Source of the DNA: an uncultured Actinomycetes bacterium | GTDB taxonomy: Bacteria > Actinomycetota > Thermoleophilia > Gaiellales > F1-60-MAGs149 | Direction: 5' to 3' | Assembly (NCBI GenBank): GCA_903847495.1 | Contig: CAINDT010000209.1 | Location: 1-12,493 of the forward strand | DNA length: 12,493 nucleotides | In this document: positions 1 to 8,367 of the stretch, piece by piece | Numbering within the stretch: the first letter of the stretch is position 1 | Layout: each line of letters starts with the position of its first letter | Notes under the pieces: model-generated | Database searches by the model: none | What the model saw: the letters and a program-made list of their open reading frames with translations, nothing else | What the model was told of the DNA's origin: nothing | Position numbers and translations under genes: made by a program

Positions 1-19
1 TCCCGCGCACCCCCTGCTA

Positions 20-60
20 GGTTTCCGTTCGGTCGGGCAACCGACTGCGAACAGGAAACC
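20..60 (+). promoter_or_regulatory. Long hairpin in the leader of the ATP synthase operon
   Basis: Bases 20-26 pair with 54-60, 27-31 with 48-52 and 32-36 with 41-45. This gives 17 Watson-Crick pairs, interrupted only by a bulged A at 53 and a bulged TG at 46-47, and capped by the GNRA-type tetraloop GCAA (37-40). The stem ends exactly where a GGAG ribosome-binding motif begins (61-64). No T-run follows, so it does not look like an ordinary intrinsic terminator. It may be a 5' stabilising or translation-control structure. I do not recognise it as a named RNA family. The pairing is seen directly; the role is inferred. Confidence 0.6.
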
Positions 61-124
61 GGAGTTCAGCATCACCGGATCGGGAACCAACGGAGGGGCA
101 GACGCCTCGGGACTCGGAGCCGGC

Positions 125-280
125 ATGGTGGTGATCGCCGGGATCCTGCTCGGTGCGGGGATCGGCGTCGCCGTCGGCCTCCTGATCGATCGGCTCGCGC
201 CGGCGATCATGATCGGCTCGAGCATCGGGCTCGTGCTCGGGTTCTACCTGCTCTACCTCAAGTACTTCAAGCCACGCTGA
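125..280 (+). CDS. AtpZ/AtpI-family small membrane protein, start uncertain
   Basis: This small hydrophobic protein opens the ATP synthase operon. From the ATG at 125 it is 51 aa, with two membrane helices of the AtpZ style: a Gly-rich first helix ending in LLIDRL, then a second helix and a basic tail (YLKYFKPR). GGAG at 116-119 lies 5 nt before this ATG. The frame is open to the left edge of the window. Starting at 125 would place the initiator inside the usual family N-terminus, since the GLGAG stretch just upstream also looks like part of the protein. A rarer alternative is ATC at 71, 6 nt after GGAG at 61-64, giving 69 aa, closer to family length. The stop overlaps the next start (TGATG). 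AtpZ/AtpI proteins are linked to Fo assembly or divalent-cation supply. The family call rests on shape and position. Confidence 0.6.
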   Translation: MVVIAGILLGAGIGVAVGLLIDRLAPAIMIGSSIGLVLGFYLLYLKYFKPR

Positions 281-696
281 TGACCACGACCACCCGCCAC
301 GCCGCCATCGTCGCCCTGCGCTTCGTCGCCGTCGTGCCGTGCGTCGTCGCGCTGCCGATCTTCCTGGTCGCCGGCTGGGGCTACGACGCGTGGGCGCTGA
401 GCGCCGGACTGCTCGCCCTCAACATCGTCATCGCGCTCGCCTTCGAGCGCATCGGCAAGGGCCGCTCGCAGGTCACGATCGTCGGGATGATCGGCATCAG
501 CCTGATCGTCCGCGCGTGGCTGATCTTCGCGACGCTGTTCGTGATCGCCTGGTCGGGCGAGCGCGAGCTGGCGATCGCCGCCGCCGGGGCCTTCTTGGTT
601 TACTTTACGTTCGACATGGCGGGCCGTTCGGCCAGCCACGTCCTGTCCCGCGATGAGAACCCGGTAACTCTGCCGGCCTCTGGAGGAACCGCTTGA
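280..696 (+). CDS. AtpI-like ATP synthase subunit I, 138-aa membrane protein
   Basis: A polytopic membrane protein with about four hydrophobic segments (roughly residues 9-30, 38-54, 66-90 and 97-112) and a polar C-terminal tail. It lies directly before atpB, where the AtpI/UncI subunit-I family normally sits, and its length and four-helix layout fit that family. AtpI is thought to help c-ring assembly and is not part of the finished enzyme; some AtpI/AtpZ pairs have been linked to Mg2+ supply. The start ATG shares one base with the preceding stop, and its own stop overlaps the TTG start of atpB, so translation is probably coupled at both ends. I saw no diagnostic motif, so the assignment depends on position and topology. 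It could be an unrelated small membrane protein. Confidence 0.6.
   Translation: MTTTTRHAAIVALRFVAVVPCVVALPIFLVAGWGYDAWALSAGLLALNIVIALAFERIGKGRSQVTIVGMIGISLIVRAWLIFATLFVIAWSGERELAIAAAGAFLVYFTFDMAGRSASHVLSRDENPVTLPASGGTA
682..686 (+). promoter_or_regulatory. Ribosome-binding site that fixes the TTG start of atpB
   Basis: GGAGG lies 6 nt before the TTG at 693-695. It supports initiation at this TTG, inside the last codons of the preceding gene, over any later start. Confidence 0.75.
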
Positions 697-1568
697 TCCG
701 CCGACGACTCAGCCTGACCCTTCTGACCCTGGTGGGTCTCCTGGTCTTCCCGCTGGCCGCCTTCGGCTCGGGCAGCGAGTTCCAGCCGGTCGAGGAGTTC
801 ATCAACACCTACTGGGCGTCGTTCTCGGTCGGCCCGATCGAGATCGGCATCTCGAAGGCCGTCATCTACCTCTGGCTCGCCGTGGCGATCGCCGTGGGAC
901 TGACGCTGTGGATCGTACGCGGCGGTCTGCGCACCGACCCGAAGCGCACGCAGAGCGTCGTCGAGGTGCTCTACACGTTCTCCGAGACGAACATCGGCCA
1001 GGCCACGCTGCCGAAGGTCGCGTACGTGCGCTGGTTCCCGTACGTCGCCTCGCTGTTCGTCTTCATCTGGGTGCTGAACATGATCAGCTTCATCCCGCTG
1101 CCGCTCGATACGCACAACCCGTTCATCGGCCCGATCCCGGGGCTGACGATCTACGCGGTCACGTCGAACCTCTCGGTCACGCTCACGCTGACGCTGCTGA
1201 CCGTGATGATCTCCCACGTCGAGGGCATCCGCGCGAACGGCGTCGTCCCGTACTTCAAGAGCTGGGTGCCGCCGAGCCCGAAGGCGCTGCTGCCCGCGAT
1301 GATCATCCTCGAGGTCCTGTCGCAGTTCCTGCGCATCGTCTCGCTCAGCGTCCGCCTCTTCGCCAACATGCTCGGCGGTCACCTGCTGATCATCATGTGC
1401 GTCGGCTTCGTGATCCTGCTCGGCAACGTCTTCATCGCGCCCGTCACGATTCCCGTGGCTGTCGCCTTCTACATCTTCGAGTGGGGCCTCGTGGCGTCGC
1501 TCCAGGCCTACATCTTTGCGATGCTCTCGGGCATCTACATCGGCTCGGCTATCGAGCCCCATCACTGA
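693..1568 (+). CDS. atpB: F1Fo ATP synthase subunit a
   Basis: The membrane subunit a provides the proton half-channels next to the c-ring. The 291-aa protein has a signal-like hydrophobic N-terminus (residues 5-25) and several further membrane helices. The diagnostic helix is present as SLSVRLFANMLGGH (217-230): R221 matches the essential Arg210 of E. coli. The last helix carries the conserved QAYIF (271-275), whose Gln matches E. coli Gln252. H230 occupies the place of E. coli Glu219, and a Glu at 263 lies close to where E. coli has His245, suggesting the reciprocal His/Glu swap known in other lineages; the spacing is one residue off, so this is tentative. Initiation is at TTG, with a good ribosome-binding site and a 4-nt overlap with the upstream gene. 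A 36-nt gap precedes atpE. Confidence 0.97.
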   Translation: MIRRRLSLTLLTLVGLLVFPLAAFGSGSEFQPVEEFINTYWASFSVGPIEIGISKAVIYLWLAVAIAVGLTLWIVRGGLRTDPKRTQSVVEVLYTFSETNIGQATLPKVAYVRWFPYVASLFVFIWVLNMISFIPLPLDTHNPFIGPIPGLTIYAVTSNLSVTLTLTLLTVMISHVEGIRANGVVPYFKSWVPPSPKALLPAMIILEVLSQFLRIVSLSVRLFANMLGGHLLIIMCVGFVILLGNVFIAPVTIPVAVAFYIFEWGLVASLQAYIFAMLSGIYIGSAIEPHH

Positions 1569-1604
1569 CCCCAACGCAGCACCACCACAGGAGGACACGG
1601 ACAA

Positions 1605-1853
1605 ATGGCAGTTACCGACGAGGGAATCGTCAGCGCAGCGAAGGTCATCGCGCTTGGACTCGGCACGGGCTTCGGCGCAATTGGGCCGGGCATCGGCGTG
1701 GGTTACCTGATCGGCAAGACCATTGAGGGCGTCTCCCGCCAGCCGGAGCTCCGCTCCGACCTGCAGGGCCTGATGTTCCTGGGTCTGGCGCTGACCGAGG
1801 CCATCACGTTCTACGCCCTCCTGATGGGCTTCGTCGCCTTCTTCATCGGGTAA
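1605..1853 (+). CDS. atpE: F1Fo ATP synthase subunit c
   Basis: The proteolipid that forms the rotor ring in the membrane. The 82-aa helical hairpin has a Gly-rich first helix (GLGTGFGAIGPGIGVG, 18-33), the polar loop RQPE (45-48) that contacts gamma and epsilon, and a second helix carrying the essential carboxylate E65 in LALTEAITFY. E65 is followed by Ala, and no Na+-ligand Gln/Ser set is visible, which points to proton rather than sodium coupling (inference from family rules). P28 in helix 1 is seen in several actinomycetote and chloroflexote rings. AGGAGG at 1589-1594 lies 10 nt before the ATG, a strong site suited to the high copy number of this subunit. Only 6 nt separate it from atpF. 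Confidence 0.97.
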   Translation: MAVTDEGIVSAAKVIALGLGTGFGAIGPGIGVGYLIGKTIEGVSRQPELRSDLQGLMFLGLALTEAITFYALLMGFVAFFIG

Positions 1854-1859
1854 CGAACG

Positions 1860-2405
1860 ATGCTGCCCGCCGTAGTCGCCAGCGACGCCAGTCTGATCAC
1901 GCCCGAGCTCGGGCTGAGCATCTGGACGCTCGTCACCTTCCTGATCGTGCTCTTCGTGCTGAAGAAGTTCGCGTTCGGGAAGATCGCCGCGCTGCTCGAC
2001 GAGCGGCGGGACGCCGTCCGCAAGAACCTCGAGGCGGCGGAGCATGCCCGCGAAGAGGCCGAGCGCCTGCTCGCCGAGTACAAGGAGCAGCTCGCCAAGA
2101 GCCGCCACGAGGCGTCCGACATCCTCGAGCGCGCCCGCACCACGGCCGCCGAGCAGCAGCGCCAGCTCAGCGAGGAGCTCGCCGCGGAGCGGGAGAAGGG
2201 CATCGCTGCCGCGCAGCAGGCGATCGCCGCCGAGACCCAGCAGTCGCTGGATCGCATCAAGACGGAGATCGCCGACCTGACGCTGCTCGCCACCGAGAAG
2301 GTGCTCGGGCACGCGCTCAACGAGGCGGAGCAGAAGCGGCTGGTGGAGGAGGCGCTCGCGGGCGTCGACTTCTCCGCGCTGCATGGAGGCGCTGAGCAGG
2401 CGTGA
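1860..2405 (+). CDS. atpF: F1Fo ATP synthase subunit b
   Basis: The peripheral stalk subunit that holds the F1 head still against rotation. The 181-aa protein has one membrane anchor (about 17-35), the basic KKFAFG turn, a conserved ERR at 48-50 near the membrane exit, then a long charged, Ala/Glu/Lys/Arg-rich coiled coil (about 50-160) and a C-terminal segment that binds delta. Length and layout are normal for a bacterial b subunit. No strong Shine-Dalgarno precedes the ATG; it starts 6 nt after the atpE stop, so it probably relies on coupling. The stop overlaps the GTG start of atpH by 4 nt (GTGA). Confidence 0.95.
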   Translation: MLPAVVASDASLITPELGLSIWTLVTFLIVLFVLKKFAFGKIAALLDERRDAVRKNLEAAEHAREEAERLLAEYKEQLAKSRHEASDILERARTTAAEQQRQLSEELAAEREKGIAAAQQAIAAETQQSLDRIKTEIADLTLLATEKVLGHALNEAEQKRLVEEALAGVDFSALHGGAEQA

Positions 2406-2944
2406 GCGTCGCCACCCCGTACGCCACGGCGCTCTACACCGCCGCCGCCGAAGCCGGCCGCCTCAACGAGGTGGACGGCGAGCTGGCCGAGATCGCGGAC
2501 GCCGTCCGCGAGAACCCGGCTCTGGCGCGCGCGCTCACGAACCCGGCCGTCCGCGGCGAAGGCAAGAGCAACCTGCTCGCGGCCCTCGCGAAGGGCGACG
2601 ATCCGCTCGTCGCGCGCTTCCTCCAGGTTCTGCTCGAGCATCGTCGCCTCGGCGATCTGATCGCCATCCAGGAGGCGTTCGCGGACCGCGTGCGTCTCGA
2701 TCGCAACGAGCTTGCCGTCGAACTGACGACCGCGGTCGCCATCGACGACGCCACCGCCGAGAAGGTGCAGCAGCAGCTTGCCTCGGCCACCGGCCTGACC
2801 GTGACCATGGATCGCACCGTCGATCCGACCATCCTCGGCGGCGTGGTCCTTCGGGTCCGCGACCGCCTCGTCGACGCATCCCTGCGTCGCCGCCTCGACC
2901 TGCTCGGCCGCGATCTGCGCGCCGCCCGCATCCCGACCGCCTAG
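2402..2944 (+). CDS. atpH: F1Fo ATP synthase subunit delta
   Basis: Delta (OSCP family) caps the F1 head and joins it to the b stalk. At 180 aa it has the usual length: an N-terminal helical domain (YATALYTAAAEAG, 8-20) and the C-terminal family signature VDPTILGGVVLRVRDR (140-155) followed by LVDASL. It starts at GTG, overlapping the atpF stop by 4 nt, so translation is likely coupled and close to 1:1 with b. The stop TAG is followed by a 16-nt gap to atpA. It is a single-domain protein, unlike the b-delta fusion of mycobacteria, which argues against a Mycobacteriales origin. Confidence 0.96.
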   Translation: MSVATPYATALYTAAAEAGRLNEVDGELAEIADAVRENPALARALTNPAVRGEGKSNLLAALAKGDDPLVARFLQVLLEHRRLGDLIAIQEAFADRVRLDRNELAVELTTAVAIDDATAEKVQQQLASATGLTVTMDRTVDPTILGGVVLRVRDRLVDASLRRRLDLLGRDLRAARIPTA

Positions 2945-2960
2945 ATAGACGGAGAGAACC

Positions 2961-4493
<1,533 letters not shown>

Positions 4494-4496
4494 GCC

Positions 4497-5378
4497 GTGG
4501 CGTCCCTTCAGGACATCCGTCGGCGGATCCATTCCGTCAAGAACACCAGCAAGATCACCAAGGCGATGGAGCTCGTCGCCGGTGCGAAGCTGCGCCGCGC
4601 GCAGGTCCGCATCGAGTCGCTCCGCCCGTTCGCCGATGGGATGCACGAGCTGATCTCCGAGACCGCCAGCCGCACCGGCGCGCTCGGCGGCCAGCCGCTG
4701 CTGGAGCGTCGCGAGATCACGAAGACCGCGATCCTGCTGATGTCGGGCGATCGCGGTCTGGCGGGTGCCTTCAACGCCAGCGTCCTGCGTCGCGCGATCG
4801 ACGAAGCCGCCGCTGAGCGCGCGGCCGGTCGTGAGATCGTCTGGTACGCCGCCGGCCGCAAGGGCGCCGGGTCGCTTCGCTTCCGTGGCGCCGAGCTGCG
4901 CGAGGTGTGGACCGGCTTCACGGATCGTCCCGTCTACCAGGACGCGGAGCAGATCGCGAACACGCTGATCGAGCAGTACGGCGAGGGTGAGTTCGACCGT
5001 CTGATCATGATCTTCAATCACTTCGATTCGCCGCTCGTGCAGACCGTGCACGCCGACGAGGTGCTGCCGATCCCGCTGCCCGCCGCAGCCGCCCCGACGG
5101 AGGGCAAGGCCGCCGTCTCGGGCGAGCTCCTGTTCGAGCCCGAGGCCGAGACGATGCTGGGGCCGCTGCTCACGACCGCGCTCGAGACGGAGATCTTCCG
5201 CGCGCTGCTCGAGTCCACGGCCTCCGAGCATGGAGCCCGCATGACCGCCATGCGCAGCGCCTCGGACAACGCCAAGGACCTGATCGACCGCCTCACGCTC
5301 GACATGAACCGCGCCCGCCAGGCCGAGATCACCCAGCAGCTGCTGGAAGTCGTCGCCGGCGCCGACGCGATCTCCTAG
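4497..5378 (+). CDS. atpG: F1 ATP synthase subunit gamma
   Basis: The central rotor shaft that turns inside the alpha3beta3 ring. At 293 aa it is normal in length. The N-terminal coiled-coil helix has the family pattern (DIRRRIHSVKNTSKITKAME, 6-25), the Rossmann-like middle contains SGDRGLAGAFN (83-93), and the C-terminal helix ends in EITQQLLEVVAGADA (277-291). A GTG start 3 nt after the atpA stop is the only one that preserves the conserved N-terminus; AGGAG at 4478-4482 is 14 nt away, a weak spacing, so coupling to atpA is likely. In most bacteria atpD comes next. Here the next gene belongs to an ABC importer and atpD is about 6.5 kb further on. Confidence 0.97.
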   Translation: MASLQDIRRRIHSVKNTSKITKAMELVAGAKLRRAQVRIESLRPFADGMHELISETASRTGALGGQPLLERREITKTAILLMSGDRGLAGAFNASVLRRAIDEAAAERAAGREIVWYAAGRKGAGSLRFRGAELREVWTGFTDRPVYQDAEQIANTLIEQYGEGEFDRLIMIFNHFDSPLVQTVHADEVLPIPLPAAAAPTEGKAAVSGELLFEPEAETMLGPLLTTALETEIFRALLESTASEHGARMTAMRSASDNAKDLIDRLTLDMNRARQAEITQQLLEVVAGADAIS

Positions 5379-5552
5379 GGTCCGGGTCCAGCGACTCCCG
5401 CACGTACCCAGGGCGTCCACGCGTCGCTGCGTCTGCTCTCGCATGTGACGCGAACGCGCGCGCATGCGGGTTAGCCGCACCCCGTGTGGGGACAATCCCC
5501 ACGCGCGGTGCGGATTCGGTGTACCCTCCCGCAGCGAGGGAGAGGGGGTCGC
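5379..5552 (+). promoter_or_regulatory. Structured non-coding leader between atpG and the ABC importer
   Basis: No gene is supported in these 174 bases. The left half is rich in CG steps and holds a weaker inverted repeat (5420-5425 with 5447-5452). The right half holds the large hairpin at 5475-5513 and a short stem, 5524-5528 with 5536-5540, just before the permease start. TACCCT at 5522-5527 fits a TANNNT -10 pattern, but no convincing -35 was found. No T-run terminator for the ATP synthase transcript is visible. This is the likeliest place for an importer promoter, by position only. Confidence 0.45.
5475..5513 (+). promoter_or_regulatory. Large hairpin upstream of the importer genes, with a competing alternative stem
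   Basis: Bases 5475-5481 (CCGCACC) pair with 5507-5513 (GGTGCGG) and 5483-5492 pair with 5496-5505, giving 17 pairs including one G-T wobble. There is one C/C mismatch and a CAA loop. Bases 5475-5479 can instead pair with TGCGG at 5465-5469 across a 5-nt loop, so two mutually exclusive folds exist. No U-tract follows. It could be an attenuator, a processing or stability element, or a DNA operator. The pairing is seen; the function is not known. Confidence 0.5.
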
Positions 5553-6527
5553 GTGTCGACCGTCGAGCAGTTCGAGGACATGAAGACCGAGGGCATGGTT
5601 CTGGCGCGCACGCCGCGTCAACTCGCCTTCGCCCGTCTGCGCCGCGACTACGTCGCCCTCGCGAGTCTCGTGTTCATCATCCTGCTCGTGCTGTTCGCGC
5701 TCGCCGGGCCGTTGTTCGAGTCGTGGACGGGGCATCCCGTCAACAAGTCGAACTCCACGGGCGTCGACGACTACACGCTGCTGCCGGTCGGGCCGCTGCA
5801 TGGCTGCGCCAATGGCCTGGCCAGCGTGGGGGAACGCGCGTGCTTCGTGCTCGGCGCCTCCAACAACCTCGGCTACGACATGCTCGTGCAGCTCTCGTTC
5901 GGTGCGCGCACCTCGCTGATTATCGGCATCGTCGCGACGTTCCTGACGATGGTCGTGGCGCTGCTGCTCGGCGTGATCGCCGGGTACGTGGGCGGCTGGA
6001 CCGACACCGTGATCGCCCGGCTGATGGACATCGTGGCCGCGTTCCCGTTCCTGCTCTTCGCGATCGCCGCATCCGTCGCCTTCGGCGCCTCGCTCTGGTT
6101 CGTGATCCTGATCATCGCCCTGTTCTCCTGGTTCTATCCGGGGCGGATCTTCCGCGGCGAGGTGCTGTCGCTCCGCAACCGCGAGTTCGTGACCGCCGCG
6201 CGCATGCTGGGCGCGTCGAACTCGCGCATCGTCTTCCGGCACCTGATGCCGCAGTTGATCGGCCCACTGACCGTCTACGCCAGCCTGTCGGTGGCCGGCG
6301 CGATTGCCGCTGAGGCCGCGCTGTCGTACCTCGGCTTCGGTCTGCCGCTGGAGATCCCCTCGTGGGGACGCATGATCTCGGACGCCGTGCCCGGCGGCCT
6401 GTACATCAACGCGCCCTTCCTGATGGTCTTCCCCGGCACCCTGCTCGTCTTCACCGTGCTCGCCTTCAACCTGCTCGGTGACGGCCTGCGCGATGCCCTC
6501 GACCCCCGTGGCGGCACGATCCTCTAG
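5553..6527 (+). CDS. ABC importer permease, DppC/OppC type
   Basis: An inner-membrane permease half of a peptide/nickel-type (family 5) ABC importer. The 324-aa protein has a cytoplasmic N-terminus, a first helix at about 34-52, an external loop to about 117, and then the permease core. The cytoplasmic EAA loop that docks with the ATPases is visible (EFVTAARMLGASNSRIVFRH, 211-230, then LMP). The C-terminal LSYLGFGL and DPRG tail are typical of DppC. I chose GTG at 5553 because a purine-rich GAGGGGG (5542-5548) precedes it; an earlier in-frame GTG at 5484 would lie inside the large hairpin. The external loop has C85 and C97, and the usual GTDxxGRD motif before the core is replaced by GASNNLGYDM (101-110). 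It lies first in the importer operon, before its binding protein, which is unusual. Substrate unknown. Confidence 0.92.
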   Translation: MSTVEQFEDMKTEGMVLARTPRQLAFARLRRDYVALASLVFIILLVLFALAGPLFESWTGHPVNKSNSTGVDDYTLLPVGPLHGCANGLASVGERACFVLGASNNLGYDMLVQLSFGARTSLIIGIVATFLTMVVALLLGVIAGYVGGWTDTVIARLMDIVAAFPFLLFAIAASVAFGASLWFVILIIALFSWFYPGRIFRGEVLSLRNREFVTAARMLGASNSRIVFRHLMPQLIGPLTVYASLSVAGAIAAEAALSYLGFGLPLEIPSWGRMISDAVPGGLYINAPFLMVFPGTLLVFTVLAFNLLGDGLRDALDPRGGTIL

Positions 6528-6570
6528 CCGCCCCCGACCCTGTCCCATCCCCCGAAAGGACACTGATCCG

Positions 6571-6600
6571 ATGACCACGACCAAGGAGGAGATCCGATGA
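6571..6600 (+). CDS. Nine-codon upstream ORF coupled to the binding-protein gene
   Basis: ATG at 6571 opens a frame encoding MTTTKEEIR, whose TGA stop overlaps the ATG of the binding-protein gene (ATGA, 6597-6600). It has its own purine-rich site, AAAGGA (6555-6560), 10 nt upstream. The Lys-Glu-Glu codons themselves form the AAGGAGGA Shine-Dalgarno of the downstream gene, with GGAGG at 6585-6589 lying 7 nt before its ATG. The layout suits translational coupling or a leader that keeps the site open. It may be chance, since any AAGGAGGA in frame gives KEE. No function is claimed for the peptide. Confidence 0.35.
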   Translation: MTTTKEEIR

Positions 6601-8360
6601 GGAAGCTCCGTTATCTGCTGATGGCAGCAGCGCTGGTGGCAATCGCCGTCGTCGCGGCCGCCTGCGGCTCGAGCGGCAGCTCGAGCTCCACGAGTTCTGG
6701 CGGCGGAGGCGGCGATACCGCCGCAGCCGGCGGCGACTATCTGAACGGCGGCTTCCCGGCTGCCGAGACGCCCGTCAAGGGCGGCACGCTGAAGATGGCG
6801 ATGAACGACAACATCGACTGCTGGAATGGCCTCTCGTACTACGGCATCTCCTGGTCGGTCTTCTACTTCATGGCCCGCGGCCTCTATGGCTACCCGAACA
6901 CGGTCGTCGCGCCCGCCACGGACGAGATGCAGCCGGAGCTCGCCGCCGACATGCCGAGCGTCTCCGCCGACGGCAAGACTTACACGGTCAAGCTGCGTGA
7001 GGGCCTGACCTTCCCGGACGGCTCGCCCGTCACGTCCAAGGACGTCAAGGCGACGTTCGAGTACATCCTCGACCCGAACATCCAGTGCGCGACCGGCGGA
7101 CCGCCGGCCTCGGGCTACTACGCGGGCATCGTCGGGATGTCGGAGTACACCGACGCGATGACGACGTCGAAGGGCAAGGACAACATCGGCATCAGCGGCA
7201 TCAAGGCTGTCGATGAGCTGACGACCTCGTTCACGCTGACCGAGTCCGACGGCTCGTTCCCGCGCGCCCTCGCCATGGGCTGGGCGTTCATCGTGCCGGC
7301 CTCGACGCCGCACAAGAAGACGGACACCCCGCCGCCGTACGTCGGGCCCTACGCGATCACCGACTACCAGCTCGACAAGTCGGTCACGATCGAGCGTGAG
7401 CCCAGCTGGGAGAAGAACGTCGCCGCTGGCGTCCCGCAGGCGGAGAACGAGAACAACATCGACGGCATCACGCTCCAGATCGGCGTGCCCGACGAGACCC
7501 AGTACGCGCAGCTCAAGTCGAACGAGATCGACATGACGTTCGACGGCTCGGCGCCGCTTGGCTCCCAGATCCCGGCGACGGCGAACGATCCGCAGTTCAA
7601 GGATCGGTTCTTCTCGACGCCGGATGCCGCGGTGGACTACGCCGTGTTCAAGACGGACAAGGCACCGTTCGACAACCTCAAGCTCCGCCAGGCGGTCAAC
7701 TACGCCCTTGATCGCGACGCCATCGTCAAGGTCATCGGCGGCAAGCTGAGCCGCTCGCCGTGGAGCCAGATTCTCTCTGAGAACCTGCTGGCGGATCAGC
7801 CGACCGACATCTACACCATGGACGTTGAGAAGGCCAAGGCGCTGGTGGCCGAGTCGGGCGTGAAGACCCCGATCGACATCACGCTGGCGAACTTCGCCGA
7901 CGCCCCGGCACCGCAGGTGTCCGCGGCGATGAAGGAGGCCCTCGAGGCGATCGGCTTCAAGGTGACCGTCAAGGCGCTGTCCGCAGACGTCTACTACGGC
8001 TTCCTGGCCGACCCCAAGAGCGACTACGACATCGGCGTGGCCGCCTGGGGTCAGGATTACGGCGACGCGATCACGTACTTCGGCCCGCTGCTGCTCTGCG
8101 GCTCCGGCTCGAACTACGGACAGTTCTGCGACGAGGGCTTCGACGCCAAGGTCGACGAGATCAACCAGCTGCCGCCCGGTGCCGACCGCACCGCGCAGTT
8201 CGCGCAGCTGTCGACCGATACCACGCGCGATCTCGCGCCGTGGGCGACGCTGGACCTGCGCCGCAAGGTGTCGTTCATCTCGGAGCGCCTGGGCAACTAC
8301 GTCTGGGGCCCCGGCAAGCAGTTCTACTTCGCCTCGTACTTCCTGAAGGACGGCAAGTAG
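6597..8360 (+). CDS. ABC importer substrate-binding lipoprotein, family 5 (DppA/OppA-like)
   Basis: A surface lipoprotein that captures the substrate and delivers it to the permeases. At 587 aa it is typical for the family. It has a basic N-terminus (MRKLR), a hydrophobic signal and the lipobox AAAC with the lipidated Cys at 23, followed by a Ser/Gly-rich tether (24-47). The mature fold starts near KGGTLKMAM (61-69). The family-5 signature region is visible at about 129-160 (YTVKLREGLTFPDG, then DVKATFEYILDP). A later segment, FDNLKLRQAVNYALDR, is also characteristic. The start is well supported by AAGGAGGA 7 nt upstream. Ligands for this family include di- and oligopeptides, nickel, heme and sugars; the sequence alone does not say which. 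A stable hairpin follows the stop and may favour high expression relative to the permease. Confidence 0.93.
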   Translation: MRKLRYLLMAAALVAIAVVAAACGSSGSSSSTSSGGGGGDTAAAGGDYLNGGFPAAETPVKGGTLKMAMNDNIDCWNGLSYYGISWSVFYFMARGLYGYPNTVVAPATDEMQPELAADMPSVSADGKTYTVKLREGLTFPDGSPVTSKDVKATFEYILDPNIQCATGGPPASGYYAGIVGMSEYTDAMTTSKGKDNIGISGIKAVDELTTSFTLTESDGSFPRALAMGWAFIVPASTPHKKTDTPPPYVGPYAITDYQLDKSVTIEREPSWEKNVAAGVPQAENENNIDGITLQIGVPDETQYAQLKSNEIDMTFDGSAPLGSQIPATANDPQFKDRFFSTPDAAVDYAVFKTDKAPFDNLKLRQAVNYALDRDAIVKVIGGKLSRSPWSQILSENLLADQPTDIYTMDVEKAKALVAESGVKTPIDITLANFADAPAPQVSAAMKEALEAIGFKVTVKALSADVYYGFLADPKSDYDIGVAAWGQDYGDAITYFGPLLLCGSGSNYGQFCDEGFDAKVDEINQLPPGADRTAQFAQLSTDTTRDLAPWATLDLRRKVSFISERLGNYVWGPGKQFYFASYFLKDGK

Positions 8361-8367
8361 TCCGCAC

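Noticed and set aside
279..292. 14-nt identity with 6570-6583 (both begin with GATGACCACGACC)
   Set aside because: A match of this length is not surprising in 12 kb of biased sequence. It encodes simple Thr repeats, and nothing flanks it in common.
600..2384. Long - strand open frame opposite atpB, atpE and atpF
   Set aside because: The same shadow effect. The product is charged low-complexity sequence, and the + strand genes there are unmistakable.
5475..5513. Intrinsic terminator of the ATP synthase transcript
   Set aside because: The stem is strong but is followed by GGATTCGGTG rather than a T-run, so it does not meet the usual terminator pattern.
5484..5552. Upstream GTG extension of the permease C gene
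   Set aside because: The extra 23 residues lie in the hairpin and contain no family sequence. GTG 5553 has a purine-rich ribosome-binding region and gives the expected N-terminus.
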